Positions 19,973 through 32,312 are shown, counted from the stretch's first letter. The stretch: DNA of 64,000 bases from Rhodococcus jostii RHA1 (GCF_000014565.1 NC_008268.1:4902501-4966500), one strand, 5' to 3'. Program-made: numbers and translations. Notes: a model not told the origin generated them from the letters alone.

Positions 19973-20746
19973 GTTCGAGCCCAACCCGCAGCGTCGCCCG
20001 TCGATCGTCGCCGGGGCGTCGTCGGGAATCGGCACGGCGACCGCCTACGCGCTGGCCGAGGCCGGTCACCCCGTCGCGCTCGGTGCCCGCCGGGTGGCCG
20101 ACTGTGAGGAGATCGCGGAGAAGATCCGCAGCAACGGGGGAGAGGCGTTCGCGCACTACCTCGACGTCACCGACACCGCATCCGTCGACGAATTCGTCAC
20201 CGCGGCGGAAGAGGTGCTCGGTCCCACCGAGATCGCGTTGTCGGGGGCCGGCGACCTGGAGTTCTCCGTCGCGCACGAGATGGACCCGGACCAGTTCCTG
20301 GGACAGGTCGACGTCCACCTGGTCGGTGCGCAGCGTCTCGCGCACCGCATCCTTCCCGGCATGATCGAACGCAGGCGCGGAGACTTCGTCCTGATCGGAT
20401 CCGATTGCGCCGACACCCCCCGGCCCCGGATGGGCGCCTACAACGCCGCGAAGGCCGGTGTCGAGATGATGGGCCGGCAGATGCGAATGGAACTGGAAGG
20501 CACCGGCGTCCGGGCGTCGGTCGTGCGTCCGGGACCCACGCAGACGTCCATGGGGATGAACACCACCGAGGAGGTCATCGGACCCGTCCTCGAAGACTGG
20601 GCGAAATGGGGATTCGCCCGGCACTCGTACTTCCTGCGCGCCTCCGCGATCGCGGACGCCGTCGTCGCCGCCGTCAGTGCGCCCCGCGGTGCACACATGG
20701 TGCTGATCGAGGTGCAGCCCGAGGCGCCCCTGCGAAAGGACGGATA

Positions 20747-20747
<1 letters not shown>
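19965..20747 (+). CDS. Short-chain dehydrogenase, Rv0765c-like
   Basis: The protein has 260 residues. The cofactor motif is AGASSGIGTAT near residue 17 and the Y-x3-K is in AYNAAKAGVE. The SGAGD segment stands where NNAG is usual, and GSDCAD holds the Ser. The ATG overlaps the P450 gene by 8 nt, and its TAA shares one base with the CYP51 ATG (TAATG). It may oxidise the alcohol made by one of the flanking P450s. Position matches Rv0765c. Confidence 0.85.
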
Positions 20748-22313
<1,566 letters not shown>

Positions 22314-22314
<1 letters not shown>

Positions 22315-22892
22315 TGGTGCAGTTCGATCGAAGGATCGGCCCGGAGGTGCAGTTCGATCGTGCGGAGCTCGATGAGATGGTGCAGCGTTGGGTGGACGAG
22401 AACAAGCGGTGCGAATCGCTCGGCGACTGGAAGCCGCTGGCCGAGATGTACACCGAGGACGCCACGTACGGATGGAACTACGGGCCGAAGGACGACTTCA
22501 TGGCCGTCGGCCGGGACGAGATCCGCGACCTTGCACTCGGGCAGGAAATGGACGGGCTCGAGGGCTGGGAGTACCCGTACCAGCAGTTCGTCATCGACGA
22601 CCGCAGCGGCGACGTCATCGGATTCTGGAAGCAGGTGTCCGAACGCACCCGCGACGACGGCACGCACTATCAGGTGACGGGAATCGGCGGCAGCTGGTTT
22701 CGGTACGGCGGAAACTTCCAATGGTCCTGGCAGCGTGACTTCTTCGACTTCGGTAACGTCTCGAGCCTGTTCCTCGAGATGATCACGAACAACGCGATGT
22801 CCGACGGCATGAACGCGCGGATCGAGCGCGCGACGTCCGGTCGGCTGCCGGGGTGGTATCCGGTCGGCAAGGCCCCGGTCCCGCTGTGGTGA
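22314..22892 (+). CDS. NTF2/SnoaL-like protein, Rv0762c position
   Basis: The protein has 192 residues. The segment MVQRWVDENKRCESLGDWKP through AEMYTEDATYGWNYGP reads as an NTF2-like alpha+beta cone, the fold of ketosteroid isomerase and SnoaL. There is no signal peptide or membrane segment. A short duplication, VQFDR-x6-VQFDR, occurs at residues 2-16. It is coupled to the ferredoxin by a one-base stop/start overlap and to the next gene by GTGA. A role in binding or isomerising a P450 product is plausible. The catalytic residues of ketosteroid isomerase are not identifiable by eye. Confidence 0.7.
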
Positions 22893-24142
22893 GTACGGTG
22901 AAGGTTCCGTCGTCGTTCGCCGATCTGTCCCGCGAGGATCTCGCGATTCTCGTTCCGGAACTGCTCCTGTGCGGTCATCTCATCGACCGCTCCGGTATGC
23001 CGCACCTGATCGGGGCGTTCGGTCGCGAGGGCATGACGCAGGTCGCGATCGAGGAGTGGATGGCGTCGAGCCCCCTCTACACGCGGCGGATGCAACGCGC
23101 GCTGGGATTCGAGGGCGACGGCGTCGTGACGATCTTCAAGGGTCTGCAACTCGACATCGGTGCGCCGCCCCAGTTCATGGACTTCCGGTACCACGTCACC
23201 GATCACGATCACGGCGAGTTCTGGCTGGATCACTGCGGGGCGTTGATGGACGTCGAACCGATGGGCGACGAGTACGTCACGGCGATGTGCCACGACATCG
23301 AGGACCCGACGTTCGACGCCACTGCACTGGCCACCAACCCGCACGCGCAGGTGCGTCCCGTGCACCGTCCGCCCCGCAGACCTGCGGACCGGACACCGCA
23401 CTGCCTCTGGACGGTCACCATCGACGACACAAACGTGCCACCTCCGATTCCGGAAGGGCTGGTGACGGTGGGGAAGTCGCGGGCGGCGACGGTCGAGTTG
23501 TCGCCGATCGTCACCGGCGGGCCGGGACAGCACGACTACGCGGGTGCGCTCCTCGACGACCTGCGGTTCCCGGACTTCTCCCATTCGGCTCTGACCCGGA
23601 TCGCGGAGGAGGTGTGCCTGCAGCAGCACCTGCTGACCCTCGGTTTCCTGCTCGCGGTGCGGGCCCGCACCGATGCCGAAGCCGCACTCGACATCGCGCG
23701 CAAGCAACTCACCGGCATCGCCGGCCTCACGTCGGAACGGATCCGGAACGCGCTCGGGCTGCCCGCTGATCTCGAGGGTCTCGCCGTCGTCCTCGCCGTG
23801 CATCCGGCGTTCAATCCCCGTCAGTACGTGGACGTCACGATCACCCTCGGCGACCGCACGCTGCTGACCCTCGGCCGGAACTGCGGAGCCGGGGAGGACG
23901 GCGCGTGGCCGTCCATGATCGACGCCGAGCACCTCGGGCCGTTGACTGCGCTCGTGCGCGGGGTGTCGCCGCGGTTCGCGGTGCAGGTGGTCGAGGAGAC
24001 GGAAGCGGTGCTGACCGTGGAGATCGTGATCGGTGAGCCGCCCGCGAAGGAAGCACCCGAGGTGGCGCTCACCCGGTTCAGCACGGGAGCCGACTTCGCG
24101 TTCACCGATCGAGGAATACCCCTACCACTCACAGTCGTCTGA
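22889..24142 (+). CDS. Conserved protein of unknown function in the CYP51 operon
   Basis: The protein has 417 residues from the GTG at 22889, which overlaps the previous stop as GTGA; I do not recognise it with confidence. A His/Asp/Cys-rich central stretch (YHVTDHDHGEFWLDHCGALM, then MCHDIEDPTFDATA) could bind metal or act as a catalytic site. It faintly recalls proteins annotated as L-2-amino-thiazoline-4-carboxylate hydrolase-like. No transmembrane segment is visible. It sits 16 bp before the acyl-CoA synthetase, so it likely acts on the same substrate. Orthologues should be sought near other cyp51 loci. Confidence 0.7.
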   Translation: MSTVKVPSSFADLSREDLAILVPELLLCGHLIDRSGMPHLIGAFGREGMTQVAIEEWMASSPLYTRRMQRALGFEGDGVVTIFKGLQLDIGAPPQFMDFRYHVTDHDHGEFWLDHCGALMDVEPMGDEYVTAMCHDIEDPTFDATALATNPHAQVRPVHRPPRRPADRTPHCLWTVTIDDTNVPPPIPEGLVTVGKSRAATVELSPIVTGGPGQHDYAGALLDDLRFPDFSHSALTRIAEEVCLQQHLLTLGFLLAVRARTDAEAALDIARKQLTGIAGLTSERIRNALGLPADLEGLAVVLAVHPAFNPRQYVDVTITLGDRTLLTLGRNCGAGEDGAWPSMIDAEHLGPLTALVRGVSPRFAVQVVEETEAVLTVEIVIGEPPAKEAPEVALTRFSTGADFAFTDRGIPLPLTVV

Positions 24143-24158
24143 GAGAGGACGCCCCCCC

Positions 24159-25769
24159 GTGGCTTACAACCTTGCAGACCTCTTCGAGCATTCCGTCGAC
24201 GCGATGCCGGAACGGGTGGCGCTGATCTGCGGCGCCCGACGCGTCACCTACCGCGAGCTGGAGGACCGCGCCAACAGGCTGGCCCACCACTTCCTGGAGG
24301 TCGGGCTGACCGCCGGCTCGCACATCGGCGTGCATCTGCACAACTCCATCGAGACCATGGAGACGTTGCTGGCGGCGTACAAGATTCGTGCGGTCCCGGT
24401 CAACATCAACTACCGCTACACCAGCGACGAACTCGCCTACGTCTACGGCAACGCGGAACTCGACGCCGTGGTCCATCATCGGCTCTATTCGCCGCGCATC
24501 GCGGAGGTCCTGCCTTCGCTGCCGAGGATCCGGCACACTGTTGTCGTCGAGGACGATCTCGGCGGCGCCGGTGTGCCCAGCGACTCGGTGCCGTACGAGG
24601 AGGCGCTGTCCGGCAGTGGCGACCGGGACTTCGGCGAACGCAGCTCCGAAGACCTGTTCATCATGTACACCGGCGGCACCACCGGACGTCCGAAGGGTGT
24701 GGTGTGGACGCACGAGGCGATCTGGCGCGTCCTCGCGGGCGGTCTCGACTTCTACACCGGTGAGGCGATCGAGGACGAGTACCAGCAGTCGCGGGTCGGG
24801 TCGCAGGGTGAGCCGACCCTGTGGTTCGCGTTGCCGCCGCTGATCCACGCGGCCGCGATGATGCCGACGCTGACCGCGCTGTTCAGTGGAAACACCGTGC
24901 TGCTGGAATCGAAGTTCGACGCCGACCGGACGTGGGAACTCGTCGAGCGGCACAAGGTACAGATCCTCATCATCACCGGCGACGCGATGGGACGGCCGCT
25001 GATCGAGGCGCATCAGCCGTCGCGCACCGACACGTCGAGCCTGGGTGTCGTGGCATCCGGGGCCGCGCTGTTCTCACCGGTGATCAAGGACGCCTTCCTC
25101 GACGCGTTCCCGGGACTGCTGGTGTCCGATTCGATCGGCGCGTCGGAAACAGGCTTCGGCGGAATCGGTTTCGCGACCAAGGGGGAGAAACAGGTGGGTG
25201 GTCCCCGGGTACCTGCCGGCCGGTACGCCCTGGTGATCGACGAGGACGACGTTCCCGTCGAGCCGGGGTCGGGGAAGGACGGCTGGTTCGCGAAGGGCGG
25301 GTACGTCCCGCTGGGTTACTACAACGACCCGGAGAAGACCCGGGAGATCTTCCGGGAAGTCGACGGGCGACCGGTCGTCGTCACCGGCGACCGCGCGCGG
25401 GTCGAGGCCGACGGATCGATCACCCTGCTCGGCCGCGGCAACATGGTGATCAACACCGGCGGCGAGAAGGTGTTCGCCGAAGAGGTCGAGAGTGCGGTGA
25501 AGGCGTACCGCGACGTCTACGACGCCATCGTGGTCGGCGTCCCCGACGAACGGTGGGGGCACCGGGTCTCCGCGGTCGTGCAGGCGCGCGACGGTCGGGG
25601 CGTCGACTTCGCCGGACTCGAGGAATACGTGCGGCAGAGCCTGGCCGGCTACAAGATTCCGCGGCTGGTGTGGGTGGAAGACACCGTCCAGCGCACACCG
25701 AGCGGCAAGCCCGACTACCGCTGGGCTCAGGGCGTCACCAAACAGCGCGACCCCGACCACCGCACGTGA
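24159..25769 (+). CDS. Acyl-CoA synthetase, FadD19-like
   Basis: The protein has 536 residues and is an ANL-family enzyme. The ATP loop is YTGGTTGRPKG, followed by IGASETGFGG, then TGDRARVEADGSITLLGRG, and the A10 lysine in RTPSGKPDYRW. It resembles FadD19 (38756-40408) along its length and in both signature loops, so it probably activates a steroid or branched acid. The start is the GTG at 24159 after GAGAGAGGAC. It is last in the CYP51 operon, and its stop codon lies inside hairpin family A copy 2. A specific fadD number is not assigned. Confidence 0.85.
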   Translation: MAYNLADLFEHSVDAMPERVALICGARRVTYRELEDRANRLAHHFLEVGLTAGSHIGVHLHNSIETMETLLAAYKIRAVPVNINYRYTSDELAYVYGNAELDAVVHHRLYSPRIAEVLPSLPRIRHTVVVEDDLGGAGVPSDSVPYEEALSGSGDRDFGERSSEDLFIMYTGGTTGRPKGVVWTHEAIWRVLAGGLDFYTGEAIEDEYQQSRVGSQGEPTLWFALPPLIHAAAMMPTLTALFSGNTVLLESKFDADRTWELVERHKVQILIITGDAMGRPLIEAHQPSRTDTSSLGVVASGAALFSPVIKDAFLDAFPGLLVSDSIGASETGFGGIGFATKGEKQVGGPRVPAGRYALVIDEDDVPVEPGSGKDGWFAKGGYVPLGYYNDPEKTREIFREVDGRPVVVTGDRARVEADGSITLLGRGNMVINTGGEKVFAEEVESAVKAYRDVYDAIVVGVPDERWGHRVSAVVQARDGRGVDFAGLEEYVRQSLAGYKIPRLVWVEDTVQRTPSGKPDYRWAQGVTKQRDPDHRT

Positions 25770-25808
25770 GTGGCGAAGCGTGCTCCCGCACGCTTCGCCA
25801 CTCACGTG
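25763..25808. terminator. Dispersed hairpin family A, copy 2
   Basis: This is a perfect 21-bp stem: the left arm 25763-25783 starts CACGTGAGTGGCGAAGC and the right arm 25788-25808 ends GCCACTCACGTG, with a TCCC loop. The left arm contains the stop codon of the acyl-CoA synthetase (TGA 25767-25769). The convergent GNAT stop is five bases past the right arm, so it can terminate both strands. Confidence 0.9.
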
Positions 25809-25812
25809 CGGG

Positions 25813-26478
25813 TCAGGCGGGAGCGCGGACGACCAGGACCGTTCCCGGGAACTCCGCGGCAAGCTCCTGACGGCTGTGCTTCACGGCCGCGGTGCCGTAG
25901 CCCTTCTTCCGGGCGTCGGGGGCGATCCAGATGGCCACGTCGACCTCGCGTCCCGACAGTTCACCGAATACCATGCCGACGGCCGTGTTCTCCGCGGTGT
26001 CCTCGCACACGAACCATGCGGCGGACTCGTCGTCGACTCGGCTCAGGCCTTCCGTGCGTTCCTTCTCGACCCGATCCTCGGACCACTGCGCGCCCGCGTC
26101 GTCGACCTGCTCGCCGCAGCGGCGCCGGAACAGTTCGGCGTCTTCCTCGGTGTCGGTGAACGGCCGGAGGCGGAAGTTCCGCCCGGTGCTCGCCGGCCGG
26201 TCCGTCGACGTCCATTCGAGGGTGGCGTCGAGGTCCTTCAGTTCCGTCTGGATGCGGAGCCGTTCGACCTTGGTGAGGCGGCGGAACGTCAGGTTGAGGA
26301 CGGCTTCCGCGTACGCCTCGGAGGTGTCGAGGAGCCCGGCGACGGTGGTGAGGGCCTCGGCGTGGTCCTCGCTGTCGACGATGGCGTCGAGCACCTCGTG
26401 GCGCTGCTCGAGTGCACGCAGCAGGACCGCGGTGAGCTCTCGACGGTCGTGTATCCGATCTTGAACCTGTGTACTCAT
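25813..26478 (-). CDS. GNAT acetyltransferase with GyrA-like helical N-terminus
   Basis: The protein has 221 residues. Residues about 15-80 (RALEQRHEVLDAIVDSEDHA and YAEAVLNLTFRRLTKVERLR) read like the helical tower segment of DNA gyrase subunit A. Residues about 101-221 form a GNAT domain, with the acetyl-CoA loop RKKGYGTAA at 190-198. The start is the ATG at 26476-26478. The gene converges with the CYP51 operon. The substrate is unknown; the GyrA-like part could be a dimerisation coiled coil or a remnant of domain capture. No KstR box is seen near it. Confidence 0.75.
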   Translation of the reverse strand: MSTQVQDRIHDRRELTAVLLRALEQRHEVLDAIVDSEDHAEALTTVAGLLDTSEAYAEAVLNLTFRRLTKVERLRIQTELKDLDATLEWTSTDRPASTGRNFRLRPFTDTEEDAELFRRRCGEQVDDAGAQWSEDRVEKERTEGLSRVDDESAAWFVCEDTAENTAVGMVFGELSGREVDVAIWIAPDARKKGYGTAAVKHSRQELAAEFPGTVLVVRAPA

Positions 26479-26580
26479 GTCTGCAATTCCTCGCCCTCGG
26501 CCGTCGTACAAGTCCGTACGCGTCAATACTGCAAGAAGTCCCCCGACATGGCACCCGTTACTCGGCGGTACATACAAACG

Positions 26581-28260
<1,680 letters not shown>

Positions 28261-28268
28261 TCAGAAAA

Positions 28269-28282
28269 TAGAACAGGTTCTG
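28269..28282. promoter_or_regulatory. KstR box for fadA5
   Basis: TAGAACAGGTTCTG matches TnnAACnnGTTnnA except for the last base. It is the nearer of two boxes in the fadA5/cyp125 gap and probably controls the leftward transcript. Confidence 0.8.
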
Positions 28283-28346
28283 CTGTCCGGGCAAGGTCTG
28301 AATGAGCTTTCCTTTGCTAGTCGCCCGGCTTGTGCTTCAATGCTAG

Positions 28347-28360
28347 TAGAACGTGTTCCA
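28347..28360. promoter_or_regulatory. KstR box for cyp125
   Basis: TAGAACGTGTTCCA matches TnnAACnnGTTnnA at all six fixed positions. It lies 40 bp before the cyp125 GTG start. Confidence 0.88.
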
Positions 28361-28399
28361 CATCACGGAGTGGTGTATGGCTTAGGGCAGGAGACAGCA

Positions 28400-29656
28400 G
28401 TGGCGCAGCCCAATCTTCCAGAGGGTTTCGACTTCACCGACCCGGACGTCTACGCAGAGCGCATCCCCTACCAGGAATTCGCCGAACTGCGGAAGACTGC
28501 CCCGATCTGGTGGAACCCGCAGCCGCCGGAGATCGGTGGCTTCCACGACGACGGCTACTGGGTCGTCAGCAAGCTCGAGGACGTCAAGGAGGTGTCGCGG
28601 CGCAGCGACGTCTTCTCCACACACGAGAACACCGCGATCGTGCGCTTCGCCGACGACATTCCGCGCGAGAACATCGAGATGCAGCGGTTCATCCTCATCA
28701 ACAAGGACGCTCCCGAGCACACCAAGCTCCGCAAACTCGTCTCCCGCGGCTTCACGCCCCGCGCGATCAACAGCCTGCGCGAAGAACTCACCGAACGCGC
28801 CGAGAAGATCGTGAAGGAGGCCGCCGAATCGGGGGCAGGCGACTTCGTCACCCAGGTGGCGTGTGAACTTCCGCTGCAGGCGATCGCCGAACTGCTCGGT
28901 GTGCCGCAGGAGGATCGCCTGAAGGTCTTCGACTGGTCGAACCAGATGACGGGCTACGACGACCCCGAGCTGGACATCGACCCGCAGGCCGCGTCGATGG
29001 AGATCCTCGGCTACGCGTACCAGATGGCGGACGAGCGCAAGAAGTGCCCCGCCGACGACATCGTCACGACGCTGATCGAAGCGGATATCGATGGAAATGA
29101 GCTTTCTCCCGAGGAATTCGGTTTCTTCGTGATCCTGCTGGCGGTCGCAGGCAACGAGACCACCCGCAATGCCATCACACACGGGATGATGGCGTTCCTG
29201 GACCATCCCGATCAGTGGGAGCTCTATAAGAAGGAGCGCCCCAAGACGACGGCGGACGAGATCGTCCGGTGGGCGACCCCGGTCAACTCGTTCCAGCGCA
29301 CCGCACTGGAAGACACCGAACTCGGCGGAGTGCAGATCAAGAAGGGGCAGCGAGTCGTAATGCTGTACGGCTCCGCGAACTTCGACGAGGACGCGTTCGA
29401 GAACCCGGAGAAGTTCGACATCATGCGGGAGAACAACCCGCACGTCGGATTCGGCGGAACGGGCGCACACTTCTGCCTCGGCGCCAATCTGGCGCGACTC
29501 GAGATCGACCTGATCTTCAATGCGATTGCGGATCACCTGCCCGATATCAGTAAGCTGGGAGATCCGCGGCGGTTGCGCTCGGGCTGGCTCAACGGTATCA
29601 AGGAGTTTCAGGTCGATTACAAGACTGCGTCAGGCGGTTGCCCGGTCAGACACTGA
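28400..29656 (+). CDS. cyp125: CYP125, sterol C26/27 monooxygenase
   Basis: The protein has 418 residues from the GTG at 28400 (VAQPNLPEGF); the frame is open further upstream, but the KstR box at 28347 rules out earlier starts. The I-helix AGNETT is at 250-255, E-x2-R is in DEIVRW, and the heme loop FGGTGAHFCLGANLARLE has the cysteine at 359. The segment WWNPQPPEIGGFHDDGYWVV is typical of CYP125. It oxidises the terminal methyl of the cholesterol side chain to the acid, the first step before CoA activation. It is divergent from fadA5, as in mycobacteria. A hairpin follows at 29668-29707. Confidence 0.96.
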   Translation: MAQPNLPEGFDFTDPDVYAERIPYQEFAELRKTAPIWWNPQPPEIGGFHDDGYWVVSKLEDVKEVSRRSDVFSTHENTAIVRFADDIPRENIEMQRFILINKDAPEHTKLRKLVSRGFTPRAINSLREELTERAEKIVKEAAESGAGDFVTQVACELPLQAIAELLGVPQEDRLKVFDWSNQMTGYDDPELDIDPQAASMEILGYAYQMADERKKCPADDIVTTLIEADIDGNELSPEEFGFFVILLAVAGNETTRNAITHGMMAFLDHPDQWELYKKERPKTTADEIVRWATPVNSFQRTALEDTELGGVQIKKGQRVVMLYGSANFDEDAFENPEKFDIMRENNPHVGFGGTGAHFCLGANLARLEIDLIFNAIADHLPDISKLGDPRRLRSGWLNGIKEFQVDYKTASGGCPVRH

Positions 29657-29667
29657 CCCCCTGATTC

Positions 29668-29707
29668 AGCGGCGTCGGAGGGCACCCTCATCCTCTCCGG
29701 CGCCGCT
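29668..29707. terminator. Terminator hairpin after cyp125
   Basis: AGCGGCGTCGGAG pairs with CTCCGGCGCCGCT with one G-T pair and small mismatches at the apex, and a pyrimidine-rich GTTCTCCTTCT follows. It lies 12 bp after the cyp125 stop and separates it from the esterase gene. Confidence 0.75.
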
Positions 29708-29742
29708 GTTCTCCTTCTGTCCGAGGAAGGTGGGAGTAGGTC

Positions 29743-30999
29743 GTGACTGTGCGGTCCATCGTCCACGACCTGGGTGGCATGTTCTCGGCGCCGGGAGACC
29801 CGAGCGTCACCGCTGCCATCGGCGCATTCCTCCGCCGCCTGGACCCCGCGCCCCGTCTCCTCGGGTTCGGCGAGCCCATGCACGGGGAGGAGAGCTTCGT
29901 ACTGCTCCGCAATCAGGTGTTCCGGTTCCTCGTCGAACACGAGGGCTATCGCTCCATCGCGATCGAAAGCAGTTGCCTGAAGGGGATACTCGTCGACTCC
30001 TTCGTGCGGGGTGCGGACCATCGGTCGCTCGACGACGTCATGCAGCACGGTTTCAGCCACGGCTTCGGTGAGTCCCGGGCGAACCGCGACCTGATCGAGT
30101 GGATGGCCGAATACAACCGTCGACGCGAACCGGACGAGCAACTCCGATTCTTCGGATTCGACGCCCCCATCGAGATGACGTCCGCGGACAGCCCGAGGCA
30201 GGCCCTGACCTTCCTCGACACCTACCTGCGGACCCACCTCGACGAGCAGGATCTGCCCTGCACTCCGGACAGGATCTCCGCGCTGATCGGCGACGACGAC
30301 CGCTGGAGCAACCCGGCCGTCGCCATGGACCCGGCCCAGGCCGTCGGTGCCACCCACGAGGCCGTCGAGTTGCGTCTCGTCGCCGACGACCTGATGACGC
30401 TGCTCGCGTCGCAGGCGCCTCGCCTCGTCGACGAAGGCACGCGAGACGAAGTGTGGGAGGCCGAGCTTCACGGTCGCGTCGCCACCCGCCTGCTCAGTTA
30501 TCACGCGGGAATGGCCGAGAACTCTCCACGCCGCATCACGAGGCTCCTGGGAATCCGCGACACCCTCATGGCGGACAACCTGTCCGCGCTGGTGCAGCGG
30601 GAGGCCGACCGAGGCCCGACGTTCGTCTTCGCTCACAACGGCCATCTGTCGAAAGGCGAAACCCACTGGGATCTCGCCGGACTGCATCTGCACTGGTGGT
30701 GCGCCGGTGCCCACCTGGGCCTGCGGCTCGGCGATGCGTACACGGTCATCGGTGGGGCCGTCGGGGAGGCGCCCGGACACGACATCGGGACGCCGCCACC
30801 CGACTCCGTCGAGGGCCGGCTCTTCGCCGTGGGGGAGAGCTGTCTCGTACCTGCCGCGCCGGTGGCCCGCAGGATCGGCGACGTGGAGAAGCGTGCCGAT
30901 CCGTCGGGCAACTCCACGTACTTCCCGCTGGACCCCGCCGGCCTCGGCGAACTCGACGCGATCCTCTTCGTCCGGCGCCTCGACGACGCCGGCACGTGA
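29743..30999 (+). CDS. Erythromycin esterase-family protein
   Basis: The protein has 418 residues. The family motif GFGEPMHGEE is at residues 41-50, with a second conserved His region in FVFAHNGHLSKGE; both suit the metal/His-dependent esterase fold of EreA/EreB. No signal peptide is present. The start is the GTG at 29743. It is a single gene behind the cyp125 terminator and converges with the ltp operon, with no KstR box of its own. Many family members are not resistance enzymes, so a lactone- or ester-cleaving role should not be read as macrolide resistance. Confidence 0.82.
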   Translation: MTVRSIVHDLGGMFSAPGDPSVTAAIGAFLRRLDPAPRLLGFGEPMHGEESFVLLRNQVFRFLVEHEGYRSIAIESSCLKGILVDSFVRGADHRSLDDVMQHGFSHGFGESRANRDLIEWMAEYNRRREPDEQLRFFGFDAPIEMTSADSPRQALTFLDTYLRTHLDEQDLPCTPDRISALIGDDDRWSNPAVAMDPAQAVGATHEAVELRLVADDLMTLLASQAPRLVDEGTRDEVWEAELHGRVATRLLSYHAGMAENSPRRITRLLGIRDTLMADNLSALVQREADRGPTFVFAHNGHLSKGETHWDLAGLHLHWWCAGAHLGLRLGDAYTVIGGAVGEAPGHDIGTPPPDSVEGRLFAVGESCLVPAAPVARRIGDVEKRADPSGNSTYFPLDPAGLGELDAILFVRRLDDAGT

Positions 31000-31009
31000 T
31001 TCGGGGCAT

Positions 31010-31423
31010 TCAGGCCTTGCGCAGTGTCTTCATCGCCCGCTCGACCTCCCAGAAGGCCCGCAGGGACGTGATCTTGCCGTCCTCGTTCACGCGGTAGATG
31101 AACACGCCCTCGGCGTCGATCCGAGATCCCGCCACCGTGGACCGGATGGTCCCGATGTTCACGTTCTCGTTCCCGCACACCAGTGAATCGGAGATGAGGA
31201 ACTCGAGCGATTCGGTGGTCGCGATCGTCATGTCGTAGAACCGCGAGATCGCGTCGAGGCCGCGGTGACCCTTGCCTTCGGGATCGAAACCCGAAGGGCC
31301 GACCGGGTCTTCGACAACAGCGTCCTCGGCGAACAGGGCCAGCCACTCGTCCTTGCGCCTGCCGCTCGCCGCCTCGCGGGAAGCCTGCCCGGCGAGGCGG
31401 GCAGGATGGTCCGTCGTCGTCAT
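31010..31423 (-). CDS. SnoaL/ketosteroid isomerase-like protein
   Basis: The protein has 137 residues from the ATG at 31423; a GTG two codons upstream is possible. The pattern DEWLALFAEDAVVEDPVGPS and GLDAISRFYDMTI is an NTF2-like fold of the steroid isomerase/SnoaL group. It closely resembles the N-terminal half of the protein at 57561-58385 (AWVGLFSDGARVNDPVGS). It is the last gene of the leftward operon DUF35-ltp4-ltp3-LLM-SnoaL under the KstR box at 35561, so it likely handles a side-chain intermediate. Confidence 0.8.
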   Translation of the reverse strand: MTTTDHPARLAGQASREAASGRRKDEWLALFAEDAVVEDPVGPSGFDPEGKGHRGLDAISRFYDMTIATTESLEFLISDSLVCGNENVNIGTIRSTVAGSRIDAEGVFIYRVNEDGKITSLRAFWEVERAMKTLRKA

Positions 31424-31433
31424 GTCCACACCC

Positions 31434-32297
31434 CTATCCGATGTACTGGTCGGCGAACTTGCGCAGCGAGTCCTGCTTGGCCTCGAGTGGTCCGTCGAAG
31501 CCGATGCCGTCGAAAACCCACGGGACGACGATCGTGTCGGTCACTCCGGCGTCCGCCAATTCGGCGTAGCCGTCCTTGCCGAAACGGTCGATGCACACGG
31601 TCTGGATCTCGTAGGGCAGATCGGCTCGGCCGTACTCCTCCCGGAGTTCCCGCAATCGCGCGATGACCTGGACGAGATCGTCGAACTTGATCATCGCGGA
31701 CGTCCAGCCGTCGCCCACCCGGGCGGCGCGCCGCAGCGCGACATCGGTGTGCCCGCCGACGTAGAACGGCACCGGCTTCGTCGGCGCCGGGCTCATCTGC
31801 AGGCGGTCGAAGTCGAAGAACTCGCCGTGGTACTCGACCATGCCGCCGCCGAGGATCAGCTTGATGACGTCGATCATCTCGTCGACGCGCGCACCACGCT
31901 TCTTGTACGGCACTCCGCACCATTCGAATTCTTCGGGTGCCCAGCCGATCCCGACGCCGAAACCGAAACGGTTACCGATGAGGTTGGCGACCGAACCCAC
32001 CTGGCGGGCGAGGAGCACCGGGTTGCGGGAGCCCAGTTTGAGGACCTGGGTGTAGAACTCGATCTTCGACGTCACCGCGCCCATCGCGGCCGCCGCGATC
32101 AGCGGATCCACCCACGGGGTTTCCTCGTTCCACATCCGCGAGCCGTCCGGTGTGTACGGGTAGTCGGCGCTCTGCTTCTCCATGAAGAACAGTGAGTCGG
32201 GGAGGGCGATGGACGAGAACCCGCACTCCTCGGCTGTTCTCGCGAGAGCAGGCAGTTGGTCGAGGGGATTCATGGCGATGCCGACGGTGAACTTCAT
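31434..32297 (-). CDS. LLM-class F420-dependent oxidoreductase in the ltp operon
   Basis: The protein has 287 residues and is a luciferase-like TIM barrel: MKFTVGIAMNPLDQLPALAR, NRFGFGVGIGWAPEEFEW and FYVGGHTDVALRRAARVGDG are typical of the family. The ATG lies 15 bp after the ltp3 stop, and the SnoaL gene starts 10 bp after its own stop, so all are cotranscribed. A role as an F420-linked dehydrogenase or reductase of a side-chain intermediate is inferred from context only. Confidence 0.85.
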   Translation of the reverse strand: MKFTVGIAMNPLDQLPALARTAEECGFSSIALPDSLFFMEKQSADYPYTPDGSRMWNEETPWVDPLIAAAAMGAVTSKIEFYTQVLKLGSRNPVLLARQVGSVANLIGNRFGFGVGIGWAPEEFEWCGVPYKKRGARVDEMIDVIKLILGGGMVEYHGEFFDFDRLQMSPAPTKPVPFYVGGHTDVALRRAARVGDGWTSAMIKFDDLVQVIARLRELREEYGRADLPYEIQTVCIDRFGKDGYAELADAGVTDTIVVPWVFDGIGFDGPLEAKQDSLRKFADQYIG

Positions 32298-32312
32298 GGT
32301 GATGTCCCGCTC

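Noticed and set aside
24159..25769. Naming this acyl-CoA synthetase fadD19 or fadD17
   Set aside because: It resembles FadD19, but a syntenic fadD19 is present at 38756-40408 and fadD17 at 41566-43137, so this is a separate paralogue.
29743..30999. Calling the esterase-like gene an antibiotic resistance determinant
   Set aside because: Family membership alone does not show macrolide activity, and the context is metabolic.
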